DNA of 64,000 nucleotides from Streptomyces sp. NBC_01235 (GCF_035989285.1 NZ_CP108513.1:3720001-3784000), one strand, 5' to 3'; numbered from the stretch's first letter, positions 16,972 through 25,858 are shown. The notes: generated by a model not told the origin, from the sequence alone. Program-made: numbers and translations.

Positions 16972-19590
16972 GTGCGCACCACGAGCACCTACCCTGCCCG
17001 ACCTGTTCTGATCACCGCCCTCGCCCTCACCGCGACGGGCTCACTCCTGCTCACCCCCCACCCCGCAGGCGCCGATCCGAAACCCGCCACCCGCGAGGGT
17101 TCCGCCCTCGACCGCACGGCCGCCGGAGCCCCAAGGAGCGCGGCCCTGCGCGCCCTGGCCGCACCGGCCACCCCTGCGGCGGAGCAGACCGGCGCCACCC
17201 GCGGCTACCCCCGCAGACAGATCCTCTCCCCCGATCCCGAGAACCCCGCCGACAAGTCCCTCAAGCTCGGCCTCACCCCGTACCACGCCATCGCCCCGAA
17301 GCTCAACGCCCTCCAGGCCCTCGGCGATCGGGTGAGCGTCGAGGTGACGGGCCGTTCGGCGGGCGGGCACCGCCTCTACCTGGTCACCGTCACCGCCCCG
17401 GAGACGGCCCGTCAGGCGCGGGCCCAGGCACGGATGCGCGAACTGATCGAGAACGCGCCCGCCACGGCGGCCAGGAGCCCGGAGATCAAGGCCGGTTACA
17501 AGACGCCGGTGTTCTTCAACAACAACATCCACGGCAACGAGTGGGAGGGCACCGACGCGTCCCTCGCCCTGGTCGAGCGGCTGGCCACCGCGAACGACAC
17601 GAGGACGAAGGACCTCCTCGCGCACAGCCGCCTCTACTTCAACATCACCGCCAACCCGGACGGCCGGATCGCCGGAACCCGCGCGAACGCAAACGGCTTC
17701 GACCTCAACCGGGACTTCGTCACCGCCTCGCAGCCCGAGGCGCGCGCGATGCGGCGGATCGAGATCGACAAGCAGCCGGCCGTCATGCTGGACCTGCACG
17801 GCTACGTCAACGGCACCCTCATCGAGCCGACCACACCGCCGCACGGCGAGAACTACGAGTACGACCTGTTCCTGAAGAACACCTACGCCAACGCCCTCGG
17901 CATGGAGTCCGCCGTCAACGGCCTCGGCTACACGCCCGCCAAGGACGGCGTGCAGCCCGCCCAGATCCCCTTCCGGGACCAGGCGGAGGGCTGGGACGAC
18001 TGGCCCCCGATCTTCACCCCGCAGTACGCGGCCTTCCACGGCACGGTCGCCGCGCACACGGTGGAGATCCCGATGGTCGTCAACAACACCGCCTATGACA
18101 CCCTGCCGATCGCGGAGTTGCGCCGCCGGTCCGCCGTCAACGTCCACGTCGCCGGGGCGGCCCTGGGCGCCACCCTGGACTTCGTGCGGACCCGGCGCGC
18201 CTCGCTGATCGCCGACCAGATCGAGGTCTTCCGGCGCGGGGCCGCGGGTGCGGCGCAGGTGCCGGTGTCGGCGGAGACCGTCCCCGGGGTGCCGGGCATC
18301 GGGCCGGAGGACGTCTACACGACGGCCTTCCCGCGCGCCTACGTCCTGCCGGCCGGGACGACGTCCGCCCCCGGAGCCACGGCCACGGCCCGTCTCGTCG
18401 ACCATCTCCTCGCCAACGACGTCCGTGTCACCCGCGCCGCGCACGCCTTCCGGCTCGGCGGTCGGGCGTATCCGAAGGGCTCGTACGTCGTCGACATGCA
18501 CCAGCCCAAGCGGGGGCTGGCGAACGTGCTGCTCGCCGACGGGCGGGACATCAGCGACAAGGTGTCGGTGATGTACGACATCTCGGGCTGGAGTCTGGGG
18601 CGGCTGTGGGGGGCGGAGGTGGTGCCGGTGACGGGCGGCGGCCTGTCCGGGCTCGCCCTGCGCCCGGTCTCCTCCGCCGCCCCCGTCGGCACGGTCGCCC
18701 CGCGCGGTGACCTGCGACTGCGACTGGACGACCCGAACGCGGTCGCCGCCCTCAACTCCCTTCTCAGGCAAGGTGTTTCGATACGACGGGCCGCGGACGG
18801 AAGTGTCGTCGTCCCGGCGTCGGCGCGCGGGCGGGCGGTCGCGGCGGCACGGTCGTACGACGTCTCCTTCACCTCCGTGAAACCCAGCGCCACGACCACC
18901 GCCCTGCGCCCCGTGCGGGTCGCCGCCGCCGTCACCCCGGGTGAGCTGTTCGCGCTGCGGGAGATGGGCTTCGACGTCACGCCGGTCTCCACGACCGTCC
19001 TGAACGCGGGCTTCGACTGGTCGTCGGTGGACGTGCTGTTCGTGTCGGCCGGGCTCGACCGGGCCGCCCTCGACGAGTCCGCGCGCACCGCCCTCGACGC
19101 CTTCCTCGCCGGTCACGGTCTGGTCGGGCGGGGTGCCGCCGGGGCCGCGGTCGGCACCGGTGCCGGACTGCTGGACGTGACGGCCGTCGCGGGCAACGGG
19201 GACGCCAACGGCGTGGTGCGGGTGGTGAACTCGGGCGGCCGGGTCACGGCCGGCGCCCCCGACCACTCGTTCGTCTACGCGCCGGTCTGGTTCACCGGTC
19301 TCGGGCCCGGTGTGCGCGTCGAGCAGTCGTACGCCGCCGGGAACCCGCTCGTCTCCGGGCACTGGCGGCCCCTGGCCGACGGCTCGGGCGGGCCCGCCGC
19401 CGCGGCCGGGCAGCCTGCCGTCGTGAGCGGGCCGCACGCTGTCCTGTTCGGCACGGAGCCCCTCTTCCGGGACCACCCGAAGGGGGAGTTCCCCCAGGTC
19501 GCACAGGCATTGATCACCATGGCACAGGCACAGGCACAGGAACAGGCACAGGCACGGGCAAGCAGCGGGCCGGTTGAGGAGAGCGGATGA
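16972..19590 (+). CDS. Secreted zinc carboxypeptidase, peptidase family M14
   Basis: An 872-residue secreted protein. The GTG start follows a near-perfect AGGAGG site, then comes a signal peptide (residues 1 to about 35). The M14 domain (about 95-400) has zinc ligands in NNNIHGNEWEG (H187, E190) and LDLHGY (H276), the substrate-binding DLNRDF (R247) and the catalytic Glu in HTVEIP (E365). The C-terminal 450 residues, including a segment resembling a class-I amidotransferase-like fold (VDVLFVSAGLDRAALDESAR), are of unknown role. The tail is Gln/Ala-rich, coded by repeated CAGGCA units (19522-19560). The stop overlaps the next start by ATGA. Confidence 0.88.
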   Translation: MRTTSTYPARPVLITALALTATGSLLLTPHPAGADPKPATREGSALDRTAAGAPRSAALRALAAPATPAAEQTGATRGYPRRQILSPDPENPADKSLKLGLTPYHAIAPKLNALQALGDRVSVEVTGRSAGGHRLYLVTVTAPETARQARAQARMRELIENAPATAARSPEIKAGYKTPVFFNNNIHGNEWEGTDASLALVERLATANDTRTKDLLAHSRLYFNITANPDGRIAGTRANANGFDLNRDFVTASQPEARAMRRIEIDKQPAVMLDLHGYVNGTLIEPTTPPHGENYEYDLFLKNTYANALGMESAVNGLGYTPAKDGVQPAQIPFRDQAEGWDDWPPIFTPQYAAFHGTVAAHTVEIPMVVNNTAYDTLPIAELRRRSAVNVHVAGAALGATLDFVRTRRASLIADQIEVFRRGAAGAAQVPVSAETVPGVPGIGPEDVYTTAFPRAYVLPAGTTSAPGATATARLVDHLLANDVRVTRAAHAFRLGGRAYPKGSYVVDMHQPKRGLANVLLADGRDISDKVSVMYDISGWSLGRLWGAEVVPVTGGGLSGLALRPVSSAAPVGTVAPRGDLRLRLDDPNAVAALNSLLRQGVSIRRAADGSVVVPASARGRAVAAARSYDVSFTSVKPSATTTALRPVRVAAAVTPGELFALREMGFDVTPVSTTVLNAGFDWSSVDVLFVSAGLDRAALDESARTALDAFLAGHGLVGRGAAGAAVGTGAGLLDVTAVAGNGDANGVVRVVNSGGRVTAGAPDHSFVYAPVWFTGLGPGVRVEQSYAAGNPLVSGHWRPLADGSGGPAAAAGQPAVVSGPHAVLFGTEPLFRDHPKGEFPQVAQALITMAQAQAQEQAQARASSGPVEESG

Positions 19591-20759
19591 CTCGGTTGCA
19601 TCGGACGGCGAAGGAGATCCACGGCACCGTCGCCGACGGTTTTGAGGCCGTGCGGGAGGAGTTCGCCGCATTCGTGGCGGAGGAACAGCCCGACTACGAA
19701 GGCCAGTTGTGCGCGTATGTGCACGGCAGGCGGGTCGTCGACCTGTGGGTGCCCGAGGACGGCGCCGGTCCCGAATCCCTCTACGGCGTCTACTCGTCGA
19801 CCAAGGGCGCCGCGCATCTGGTGGTCGCGCTCCTGGTGCAGGAGGGCACCCTGGAGCTGGACCGCAAAGTCACCTACTACTGGCCGGAGTTCGCCGCCGA
19901 GGGCAAGGGCGCGCTGACCCTGCGCGAGCTGGTCGCGCACCGGGCCGGGGTGATCGGCACCGACGGCGGGTTCTCCCCGCAGGAGCTGGCCGACGACCGG
20001 CAGATCGCCGAACGCCTTGCCGACCAGCGCCCGTTCTGGCGTCCGGGCACCGCCTTCGGCTACCACGGGCTGGTCATCGGGGCGCTCACGGGCGAGGTCG
20101 TGCGGCGTGCCACGGGCCGTACGCTCCAGGAGGTGTACGAGGAACGGGTGCGCGTCCCGTACGGGCTGGACTTCTTCCTCGGGCTGCCCGCGGCGCACGA
20201 GCCGCGCTTCCGCACCGCGCAGCCGATGGCGCCGACCGCCGAGCAGCGGGCACTGCTGGACTCCCTGCCCAGCGGGCCGCACACCCTCGCCGCCATCGCC
20301 TTCAACCGCCACGCCGCCGAGCCGACCGACCTGGAACTCCTGCCGAACGACCCCCTGATCCGAGCCAAGGGGCCGGCCTCGGTGGGCGGGGTCGCCTCGG
20401 CGCGCGGGCTGGCCGGGCTGTACGCGGCGGCGATCAGCGAGGTCGACGGGAAGGCGCCGCTGCTGAAGGAGGACACGGCGGCGGAGTGCGGGCAGCTGCA
20501 CTCGGTGGGCTACGACGTGGTGGCGCGCACGCACAAGTCCTTCGGGCTGGGCTTCCAGGCCACCGCGGACGCCTGGCACCCGTTCCTGGGCGCCGGGGCG
20601 TTCGGGCACGCCGGGGCGGGCGGCTGCCAGGCGTTCGCGGACCCGCGCAGCGGGCTCGCCTACGGCTACACACGGCGCCGGTTCGCCTTCCCGGGCGGGG
20701 CGGCGCCGGAGAACGACCGGCTGGCGTCAGCCGTCCACCGGGCGGCGCTGGCGCACTGA
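19587..20759 (+). CDS. Serine hydrolase, beta-lactamase-related (family VIII esterase type)
   Basis: A 390-residue protein with SSTK (nucleophile S70, K73), a Tyr in FGYHGLV (Y159) and GHAGAGG near residue 350 in the KTG position. No signal peptide is seen. The family includes esterases and D-amino peptidases. ATG 19587 overlaps the M14 peptidase stop by ATGA, so both are translated together, although one protein is secreted and the other not. A strong terminator follows. Confidence 0.87.
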   Translation: MTRLHRTAKEIHGTVADGFEAVREEFAAFVAEEQPDYEGQLCAYVHGRRVVDLWVPEDGAGPESLYGVYSSTKGAAHLVVALLVQEGTLELDRKVTYYWPEFAAEGKGALTLRELVAHRAGVIGTDGGFSPQELADDRQIAERLADQRPFWRPGTAFGYHGLVIGALTGEVVRRATGRTLQEVYEERVRVPYGLDFFLGLPAAHEPRFRTAQPMAPTAEQRALLDSLPSGPHTLAAIAFNRHAAEPTDLELLPNDPLIRAKGPASVGGVASARGLAGLYAAAISEVDGKAPLLKEDTAAECGQLHSVGYDVVARTHKSFGLGFQATADAWHPFLGAGAFGHAGAGGCQAFADPRSGLAYGYTRRRFAFPGGAAPENDRLASAVHRAALAH

Positions 20760-20778
20760 GGGCTCCCTGAGATACGGG

Positions 20779-20815
20779 CGAAGGCCGCACCCCACGTCCG
20801 GGGGTGCGGCCTTCG
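20779..20815. terminator. Strong terminator after the serine hydrolase
   Basis: CGAAGGCCGCACCCC and GGGGTGCGGCCTTCG form a perfect 15-bp stem with a 7-nt loop between two convergent genes. Confidence 0.85.
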
Positions 20816-20876
20816 TCGTGTACGGCTCGGGCGCGGCTCGAGTGCGGGCGACCGCGGGAAGACCGCGGGAAGACCG

Positions 20877-21896
20877 TCAGAGCTTGACGATCATCTTTCC
20901 GGTGTTGTCGCCGCGCAGGACCCCGAGGAACGCCTCCAGGTTGTTCTCGATGCCCTCGACGACCGTCTCGCGGTACTTGAGTTCGCCGGAGCGGACCCAG
21001 GCGCCGACCTCCTGGACGAACTGCGGCTGGAGGTCGTAGTGGTCGTTGACGAGGAGGCCCTCGATGCGGCCACGGGTCGCGATGATGCGGGCGAGGTTCT
21101 TCGGGCCGGGGGCGGGCTCGGTGTTGTTGTAGACGGAGATCATGCCGCAGATCGCGATGCGGCCGTGCAGGTTGAGGGAGCCTATGGCGGCCTCGAGGTG
21201 GTCGCCGCCGACGTTGTCGAAGTAGACGTCGACGCCGTCGGGGGCGGCGGCGCGCAGCTGCTCGGCCACGGGGCCGTTCTTGTAGTTGAAGGCCGCGTCG
21301 AAGCCGTACTCCTCGACGAGGAGCTTGACCTTGTCGTCGGAGCCGGCCGAGCCGATGACCCGGGAGGCGCCCTTGAGCTTGGCTATCTGACCGACCTGGC
21401 TGCCGACGGCGCCGGCCGCGCCCGACACGAAGACGGAGTCGCCCTCCTTGAAGGAGGCGGTGCGCAGAAGACCGGCGTAGGCGGTGAGGCCCGTCATGCC
21501 GAGGACGCCGAGGTAGGCGGAGAGGGGCGCGGCCTCGGGGTCGACCTTGACGGCCTGCTTGGCGTCGAAGGTGGCGTACTCGCGCCAGCCGCCGAAGTGC
21601 AGGACGTGGTCACCGGCGGCGATGCCCTCGGCGTTCGAGGCGACGACCTCGCCGACCGCCCCGCCCTGCATGGCCTTGCCCAGCTCGAAGGGGGCGACGT
21701 ACGACTTGGCGCTGCTCATGCGGCCGCGCATGTACGGGTCGACGGAGACGTACGCGTTGCGCACCAGCACCTCGCCCGGGCCGGGCTGCCGGACGTCCGC
21801 CTCGGCCAGCTCGAAGTCCTCGGGCTTCGGCCAGCCGACGGGACGGCTGAGCAGACGCCACTCGCGGCTGGTGGTGGGGAGGGCGGAGTCGGTCAT
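20877..21896 (-). CDS. NADP-dependent MDR oxidoreductase (leukotriene B4 dehydrogenase/CurA type)
   Basis: A 339-residue zinc-free medium-chain reductase. It has the N-terminal VSVDPYMRGRM motif, the nucleotide loop VSGAAGAVGS (about 157-166) and FDNVGGDHLEA. Enzymes of this group reduce alpha,beta-unsaturated ketones with NADPH and often serve in detoxification. ATG 21896 is selected since the protein starts MTDSALPTTSREW; an upstream in-frame ATG lies in the operator region. It is divergent from a MarR regulator, with two dyads between them. Confidence 0.9.
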   Translation of the reverse strand: MTDSALPTTSREWRLLSRPVGWPKPEDFELAEADVRQPGPGEVLVRNAYVSVDPYMRGRMSSAKSYVAPFELGKAMQGGAVGEVVASNAEGIAAGDHVLHFGGWREYATFDAKQAVKVDPEAAPLSAYLGVLGMTGLTAYAGLLRTASFKEGDSVFVSGAAGAVGSQVGQIAKLKGASRVIGSAGSDDKVKLLVEEYGFDAAFNYKNGPVAEQLRAAAPDGVDVYFDNVGGDHLEAAIGSLNLHGRIAICGMISVYNNTEPAPGPKNLARIIATRGRIEGLLVNDHYDLQPQFVQEVGAWVRSGELKYRETVVEGIENNLEAFLGVLRGDNTGKMIVKL

Positions 21897-21931
21897 GAGG
21901 GGCTGCCTTTCACATGTCGCATGCTGCAAAT

Positions 21932-21948
21932 GTTTCACTACCTGAAAC
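21932..21948. promoter_or_regulatory. MarR operator candidate, site 1
   Basis: GTTTCACTACCTGAAAC is a GTTTCA/TGAAAC inverted repeat with a 5-bp centre, located 36 bp upstream of the oxidoreductase start. Confidence 0.6.
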
Positions 21949-21957
21949 AACCATGCT

Positions 21958-21972
21958 CCTGAATATTTCAGG
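21958..21972. promoter_or_regulatory. MarR operator candidate, site 2
   Basis: CCTGAATATTTCAGG is a CCTGAA/TTCAGG inverted repeat sharing the TGAAA core of site 1. It overlaps a possible -35 (TTCAGG) that is 17 bp from TACCCT (21990-21995), so binding here would block marR transcription. Confidence 0.6.
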
Positions 21973-22001
21973 TTGTCAAGTAAACGGGGTACCCTGAGAC
22001 C

Positions 22002-22448
22002 ATGGCCTCCTCACATCCGACCTCTCCGACCACCCTGCCCGACCCTCTGACCATGGAGGTCGTCGAGCTGATCGGCGAGGTCGTGGCCCGCTTCTACGAG
22101 GACTACGAGGAAGCCGCCGCCGGCCATGCCCTCACCGGCGCGCAGGCCCGGCTGCTGAGTCTGCTCTCCCTGGAGCCGCTTCCCATGCGCAAGCTGGCGC
22201 AGAAGCTGAAGTGCGAGCCGTCCAACGTGACCGGCATCGTCGACCGGCTGGAGACCCGCGGCCTCGTCGAGCGGCGCCCCGACCCGGCCGACCGGCGCGT
22301 GAAGCTGGCGGCGGCGACGGACGAGGGCCGGCGGATCGCCAAGGGGCTGCGCGAGTCGCTGCGGTTCGCACGGGAGCCGCTGGCGGGTCTGGGGGAAGAG
22401 GAGCGGGTGCTGCTGCGGGGGATGCTCCAGCGGATGCTGGCGGCGTAG
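22002..22448 (+). CDS. MarR family transcriptional regulator
   Basis: A 148-residue winged-helix repressor. The DNA-binding region contains RKLAQKLKCEPSNVTGIVDR followed by the wing RRPDPADRRVK. MarR proteins usually repress a divergent gene and themselves until a phenolic or lipophilic ligand binds. No ribosome site precedes ATG 22002, while a -10-like TACCCT ends 6 bp before it, so the message is probably leaderless. Two related dyads lie between this gene and the oxidoreductase. Confidence 0.9.
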   Translation: MASSHPTSPTTLPDPLTMEVVELIGEVVARFYEDYEEAAAGHALTGAQARLLSLLSLEPLPMRKLAQKLKCEPSNVTGIVDRLETRGLVERRPDPADRRVKLAAATDEGRRIAKGLRESLRFAREPLAGLGEEERVLLRGMLQRMLAA

Positions 22449-22487
22449 GGCGCCCGTCCCTGGGACAGGCCCCTACTCGGCCAGGCT

Positions 22488-22938
22488 CTGGCCGGACAGG
22501 CCCCTGGCCGAACGGTGCCCCAGCCGAACGGGTGCCTGGCCGCACGGTGCGCTGGCCGAACGGGTCCCTGGCCGGGACAGGCCCCTGGCCGGACGACGCG
22601 CTAGCCGGACAGGCCCCTGGCCGGACGGGTCCCTGGCCGGAACAGGCCCCTGGCCAACGGTGCGCCAGCCGGACGGTGCGCTGGCCGCACGGGTCCCTGG
22701 CCGGACGATGCGCTAGCCGGAACAGGCCCCTGGCCGAACGGTGTCCCAGCCGAACGGGTGCCTGGCCGCACGGGTCCCTGGCCGAACGATGCGCTGGCCG
22801 GTACAGGCCCCTGGCCAACGGTGCGCTAGCCGAACGATGAGCTGGCCGCACGGTCCCTAGCCGTACGGGTCCCTAGCCGCACGGGTCCCTGGCCGGACGG
22901 GTCCCCGGACGGGGCAGGCCCTGGCCGGACGGGGCCTA
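22488..22938. repeat. Minisatellite of about 27 copies of a 16-bp unit
   Basis: About 450 bp of tandem, imperfect units with consensus CTGGCCGNACGGGTCC; single units run from 14 to 18 bp. Since 16 is not divisible by 3, the reading phase changes at each unit. The array has no stops in several frames on both strands, which creates long but meaningless frames. It lies between the marR stop and the stop codon of the small gene at 22936-23136. Confidence 0.88.
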
Positions 22939-23136
22939 GTCGTCCGATCCCGACTGGCTGCTCCCACGGCTTCTGCGGCTCCTGGTGTCCGCCTGGCGCA
23001 GCAGTTCGCTCGCCGTCAAGGTCACGACGGACACGGCGCGTGCCCAGCGCGGAGCGTCGCCTCGCGCCGCCCACCAGACGCAGGCGCAGCCGCCGAGGAC
23101 GAGCACGAGAATCCCGACCAGAACGAGCACGATCAT
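22936..23136 (-). CDS. Small membrane protein beside a decayed GntR gene
   Basis: A 66-residue protein: one N-terminal membrane helix (MIVLVLVGILVLVLGGCACV) and a basic, Ser-rich cytoplasmic tail. A GGAGAGG ribosome site precedes ATG 23136. Small membrane proteins of this kind often follow GntR regulators in streptomycetes, and a GntR-like remnant lies directly upstream. The TAG stop falls at the edge of the minisatellite, so the original C-terminus may have been altered. Confidence 0.55.
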   Translation of the reverse strand: MIVLVLVGILVLVLGGCACVWWAARGDAPRWARAVSVVTLTASELLRQADTRSRRSRGSSQSGSDD

Positions 23137-23144
23137 GCCTCTCC

Positions 23145-23290
23145 CCCTCTCCCCCTCTTCCCTGTGTGGCCTCCGCCGTGAACTCGTACTGCAGCTCGTG
23201 GAGATGACCCGCCTTCAGCATCACGGTCACCTCGCCGGGACGGTCGTCGTCGCTGTGGACCACCCGCAGTGTACGCAGCACCGGCAGCGG
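23145..23290 (-). pseudogene. Remnant of a GntR-type regulator (end of UTRA effector domain)
   Basis: The minus strand reads LPVLRTLRVVHSDDDRPGEV and continues TVMLKAGHLHELQYEF, which resembles the last two strands of a UTRA domain. No start, no HTH and no proper stop are present: the frame runs on into the small membrane gene after a purine-rich G/A tract (23137-23160). The upstream part is replaced by another remnant on the opposite strand. No function is likely. Confidence 0.45.
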
Positions 23291-23597
23291 CGCACCGGCA
23301 TGCTGCTGGCGAGGTGGAGGGCCTGGTGCTGCGCCACGAACGCCCTGCCGCACGGCGCCCCCGGGCCGGCAGTACTGCGTGGCCCTCACCCTCGACAGCC
23401 CCCTGCTCCGCCTGGCCGTACGCGACACCGGCGACGACCACCCCGCCCCCACACCCCCGCCGGCTCCCGACGCCTGCTCGGGCCGAGGCCTCCGCCTGGC
23501 CCGGGAACCGGCGGACGACCTGGGTGTCACCGAGCACGTCATCGGCAACACGGTGTGGGTGGCCTTCAGGACGGACAGCCGACCCGCGACATCCTGA
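23291..23597 (+). pseudogene. Remnant of an anti-sigma-factor-like histidine-kinase ATPase
   Basis: Pieces in two frames match the GHKL fold of RsbW-type regulators: ATNALPHGAPG (N-box) in one frame, then, after a one-base shift at about 23368, VALTLDSPLLRLAVRDTGDD (G1 box) and ending GNTVWVAF. The N-terminal part is missing. The TGA at 23595-23597 is the natural end. The order of motifs supports decay from a real gene rather than a chance frame. Confidence 0.5.
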
Positions 23598-23605
23598 GAG
23601 GACGT

Positions 23606-23639
23606 CCCGGGAGGACTTCCCGGGAGGACTTCCCGGGAG
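23606..23639. repeat. Short tandem repeat, 14-bp unit
   Basis: About 2.5 copies of CCCGGGAGGACTTC. Non-coding, between the ATPase remnant and the terminator of the sugar ABC operon. Confidence 0.7.
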
Positions 23640-23644
23640 AACGA

Positions 23645-23718
23645 CGACGCCCGGCCCGCGGCCACCGGGCCGCCGACGCGGAGCGTCGACGGTGGCAGTG
23701 GCCGCGGGCCGGGCGTCG
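23645..23718 (-). terminator. Terminator of the YtfQRT/YjfF-type operon
   Basis: A perfect 21-bp inverted repeat (arms 23645-23665 and 23698-23718) begins 8 bp after the stop of the last permease gene. The loop of 32 nt can itself form a small stem. Confidence 0.8.
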
Positions 23719-23726
23719 GTTCCGGC

Positions 23727-24749
23727 TCAGGCTTTCTTGCGGGTCGTCATGAAGCGCTGGACCAGGATGAACGCGCACAGCAGCACACCGGTGGCGATCT
23801 TCGTCCACCAGGAGCTGAGCGTGCCCTCGAACTGGATGATGCTCTTGATCAGGCCCAGGACGAGGACACCGAAGAGGGTGCCCAGGACGTACCCGGAGCC
23901 GCCCGTCAGCAGCGTGCCGCCGATGACGACCGCGGCGATCGCGTCGAGTTCCATACCGGTCGCGTGCAACGGGTCACCGGACTGGATGTACAGGGTGAAG
24001 AGCAGTCCGGCCAGCGCCGAGCAGAACCCGCTCACGGTGTACACGGCGATCTTCGTACCGCCCTGCGGGAGACCCATCAGCATGGCCGACTGCTCGTTGC
24101 CGCCGATGGCGTACACGCGGCGCCCGAAGCGGGTGTAGTGCAGGACGTAGAACGCCACGGCGAGGACGACCAGCGAGACGATCGCGCCGATCGACAGGAA
24201 CCCCACCCCCAACGACGCCTGCGCCGTGGCCATGCTGCTCACCGTGGAGTCGCTGATGGAGATCGACTCCTTGCTGATGACCAGGCACAGGCCGCGGAAG
24301 AGGAACAGGCCGGCGAGGGTCACGATGAAGGGCTGGATCTCGAAGTTGTGGATCACATAGCCCATCAGGAAACCGCCGAGGGCTCCCACGGCCAGCGCCA
24401 TGGGGACCACGACCACGATCGGCAGTCCCTGGCGCTCCACCAGCCAGGCCGTGAACATCGTCGTGAAGCCGATCATCGAGCCGACGGACAGGTCGATACC
24501 GCCGGACAGGATGACGAAGGTGACACCGACCGCGGCGACCAGCAGATAGCCGTTGTCGATGAACAGGTTCAGGAAGACCTGCGGTTCGGCGAACCCGTAG
24601 TACTGGTAGCGGCCCAGGCCCACGCCGTACATCACGAGGAAGAGCAGGGCCGTCACCACGACGGGCAGGCGCCGGTCGCCGACCAGACGCGCGGCCTTGG
24701 ACGGGGTACGGCTGTCGGAGGCCGTGGGGCTCTGGGTGGTCGCGCTCAT
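23727..24749 (-). CDS. yjfF: Sugar ABC transporter permease, YjfF type
   Basis: A 340-residue inner-membrane permease of the ribose/galactofuranose (CUT2) family with about nine hydrophobic helices and the signature LSGGIDLSVGSM (about residues 80-91). A long EAA-like loop contains YAIGGNEQSAMLMGLP. ATG 24749 shares one base with the upstream permease stop (TGATG). In Escherichia coli YtfT and YjfF pair to import galactofuranose; here the sugar is unknown. It is the last gene of the operon. Confidence 0.88.
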   Translation of the reverse strand: MSATTQSPTASDSRTPSKAARLVGDRRLPVVVTALLFLVMYGVGLGRYQYYGFAEPQVFLNLFIDNGYLLVAAVGVTFVILSGGIDLSVGSMIGFTTMFTAWLVERQGLPIVVVVPMALAVGALGGFLMGYVIHNFEIQPFIVTLAGLFLFRGLCLVISKESISISDSTVSSMATAQASLGVGFLSIGAIVSLVVLAVAFYVLHYTRFGRRVYAIGGNEQSAMLMGLPQGGTKIAVYTVSGFCSALAGLLFTLYIQSGDPLHATGMELDAIAAVVIGGTLLTGGSGYVLGTLFGVLVLGLIKSIIQFEGTLSSWWTKIATGVLLCAFILVQRFMTTRKKA

Positions 24750-25858
24750 CACGACACCTCCATCTTGGGAGCGGCCTCGGTCGCAGCGGCGGGGTCCGCC
24801 GGGGCCGCGGTCGGCGTGGCGCTTCCCTTCGCGCCGAACCTGGCGCCGAACTTGGCACCGAAGACCTTGGCGCGGAACTTCGGGGACTGCATCAGGCATA
24901 CGGCGATGACGACGACGGCCTTGAAGACCAGGTTGGTCTGGGTAGGCACGCCGATGGTGTAGATCGTGGTGGTCAGGGTCTGGATGACGAGGGCGCCGAC
25001 CACCGTGCCGCCGACGGAGAACCGGCCGCCCAGGAGCGAGGTGCCGCCGATCACCACGGCGAGGATCGCGTCGAGTTCGATCCACAGGCCGGCGTTGTTG
25101 CCGTCGGCGGCCGAGGTGTTGGAGCTGATCATCAGGCCCGCGATGCCCGCGCACAGCGCGCAGAACATATAGACCATGATCTTGATGCGCCGGGACCTGA
25201 TGCCGACCAGTCGGCTGGCCTCGGCGTTGCCGCCGACCGCCTCGACCAGCAGCCCCAGAGCCGTGCGGCGGGTCAGCACCACGGTGACGGCCACGACCGC
25301 GGCCACCACGAAGATCGAGAACGGCAGCGTCAGCCAGTAGCCGCCGCCGATCAGCTTGTACGGCTCGCTGTTGATGGTGATGATCTGGCCGTCGGTGATC
25401 AGCTGGGCGACACCACGCCCGGCGACCATGATGATCAGGGTGGCGATGATCGGCTGAATGCCCATCCTGGCGACCAGGAAGCCGTTCCACAGGCCGCAGA
25501 CGACCGCGGCCAGCAGACCGAGGCCCATGGCGAGCAGCACTCCGGACAGGGCGCTCTGGTCGGACTGGTCGCTGATGTACGAGCAGGCCAGTGCCCCGGT
25601 GATGGCGACCACGGCGCCGACGGAGAGGTCGATGCCGCCGGTGGCGATGACCAGGGTCATGCCGACCGCCACCAGGATGAGGGGCGATCCGAACAGCACG
25701 ATCGAGACGAGGCTGCCGTAGAGGTGGCCGTCCGCCATCTTGATCGAGAAGAAGTCGGGCGTGAAGGGAACGTTGACGAGCAGCAGGAGGACAAGGACCG
25801 CTACCGGCCAGAACAGGTGGTGGCGGGTCAGTGCTCGCCATCGGGAAGAGGTGGTCAC
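24749..25858 (-). CDS. Sugar ABC transporter permease, YtfT type
   Basis: A 369-residue CUT2 permease with ATGGIDLSVGAVV and AVGGNAEASRLVGI. It has a hydrophilic C-terminal tail (about 40 residues, repeated AKFGA and Ala/Pro-rich), longer than usual. The GTG start at 25858 overlaps the ATPase stop by GTGA. It should form the channel with the second permease. Confidence 0.88.
   Translation of the reverse strand: MTTSSRWRALTRHHLFWPVAVLVLLLLVNVPFTPDFFSIKMADGHLYGSLVSIVLFGSPLILVAVGMTLVIATGGIDLSVGAVVAITGALACSYISDQSDQSALSGVLLAMGLGLLAAVVCGLWNGFLVARMGIQPIIATLIIMVAGRGVAQLITDGQIITINSEPYKLIGGGYWLTLPFSIFVVAAVVAVTVVLTRRTALGLLVEAVGGNAEASRLVGIRSRRIKIMVYMFCALCAGIAGLMISSNTSAADGNNAGLWIELDAILAVVIGGTSLLGGRFSVGGTVVGALVIQTLTTTIYTIGVPTQTNLVFKAVVVIAVCLMQSPKFRAKVFGAKFGARFGAKGSATPTAAPADPAAATEAAPKMEVS

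Noticed and set aside
22132..22851. Open frames of about 210-240 codons through the minisatellite on both strands
   Set aside because: The repeat lacks stops and its 16-bp unit rotates the frame; the products are phase-shifted copies with no ribosome site or domain.
22488..22938. CRISPR array
   Set aside because: Units are directly adjacent with no unique spacers and no cas genes are near.
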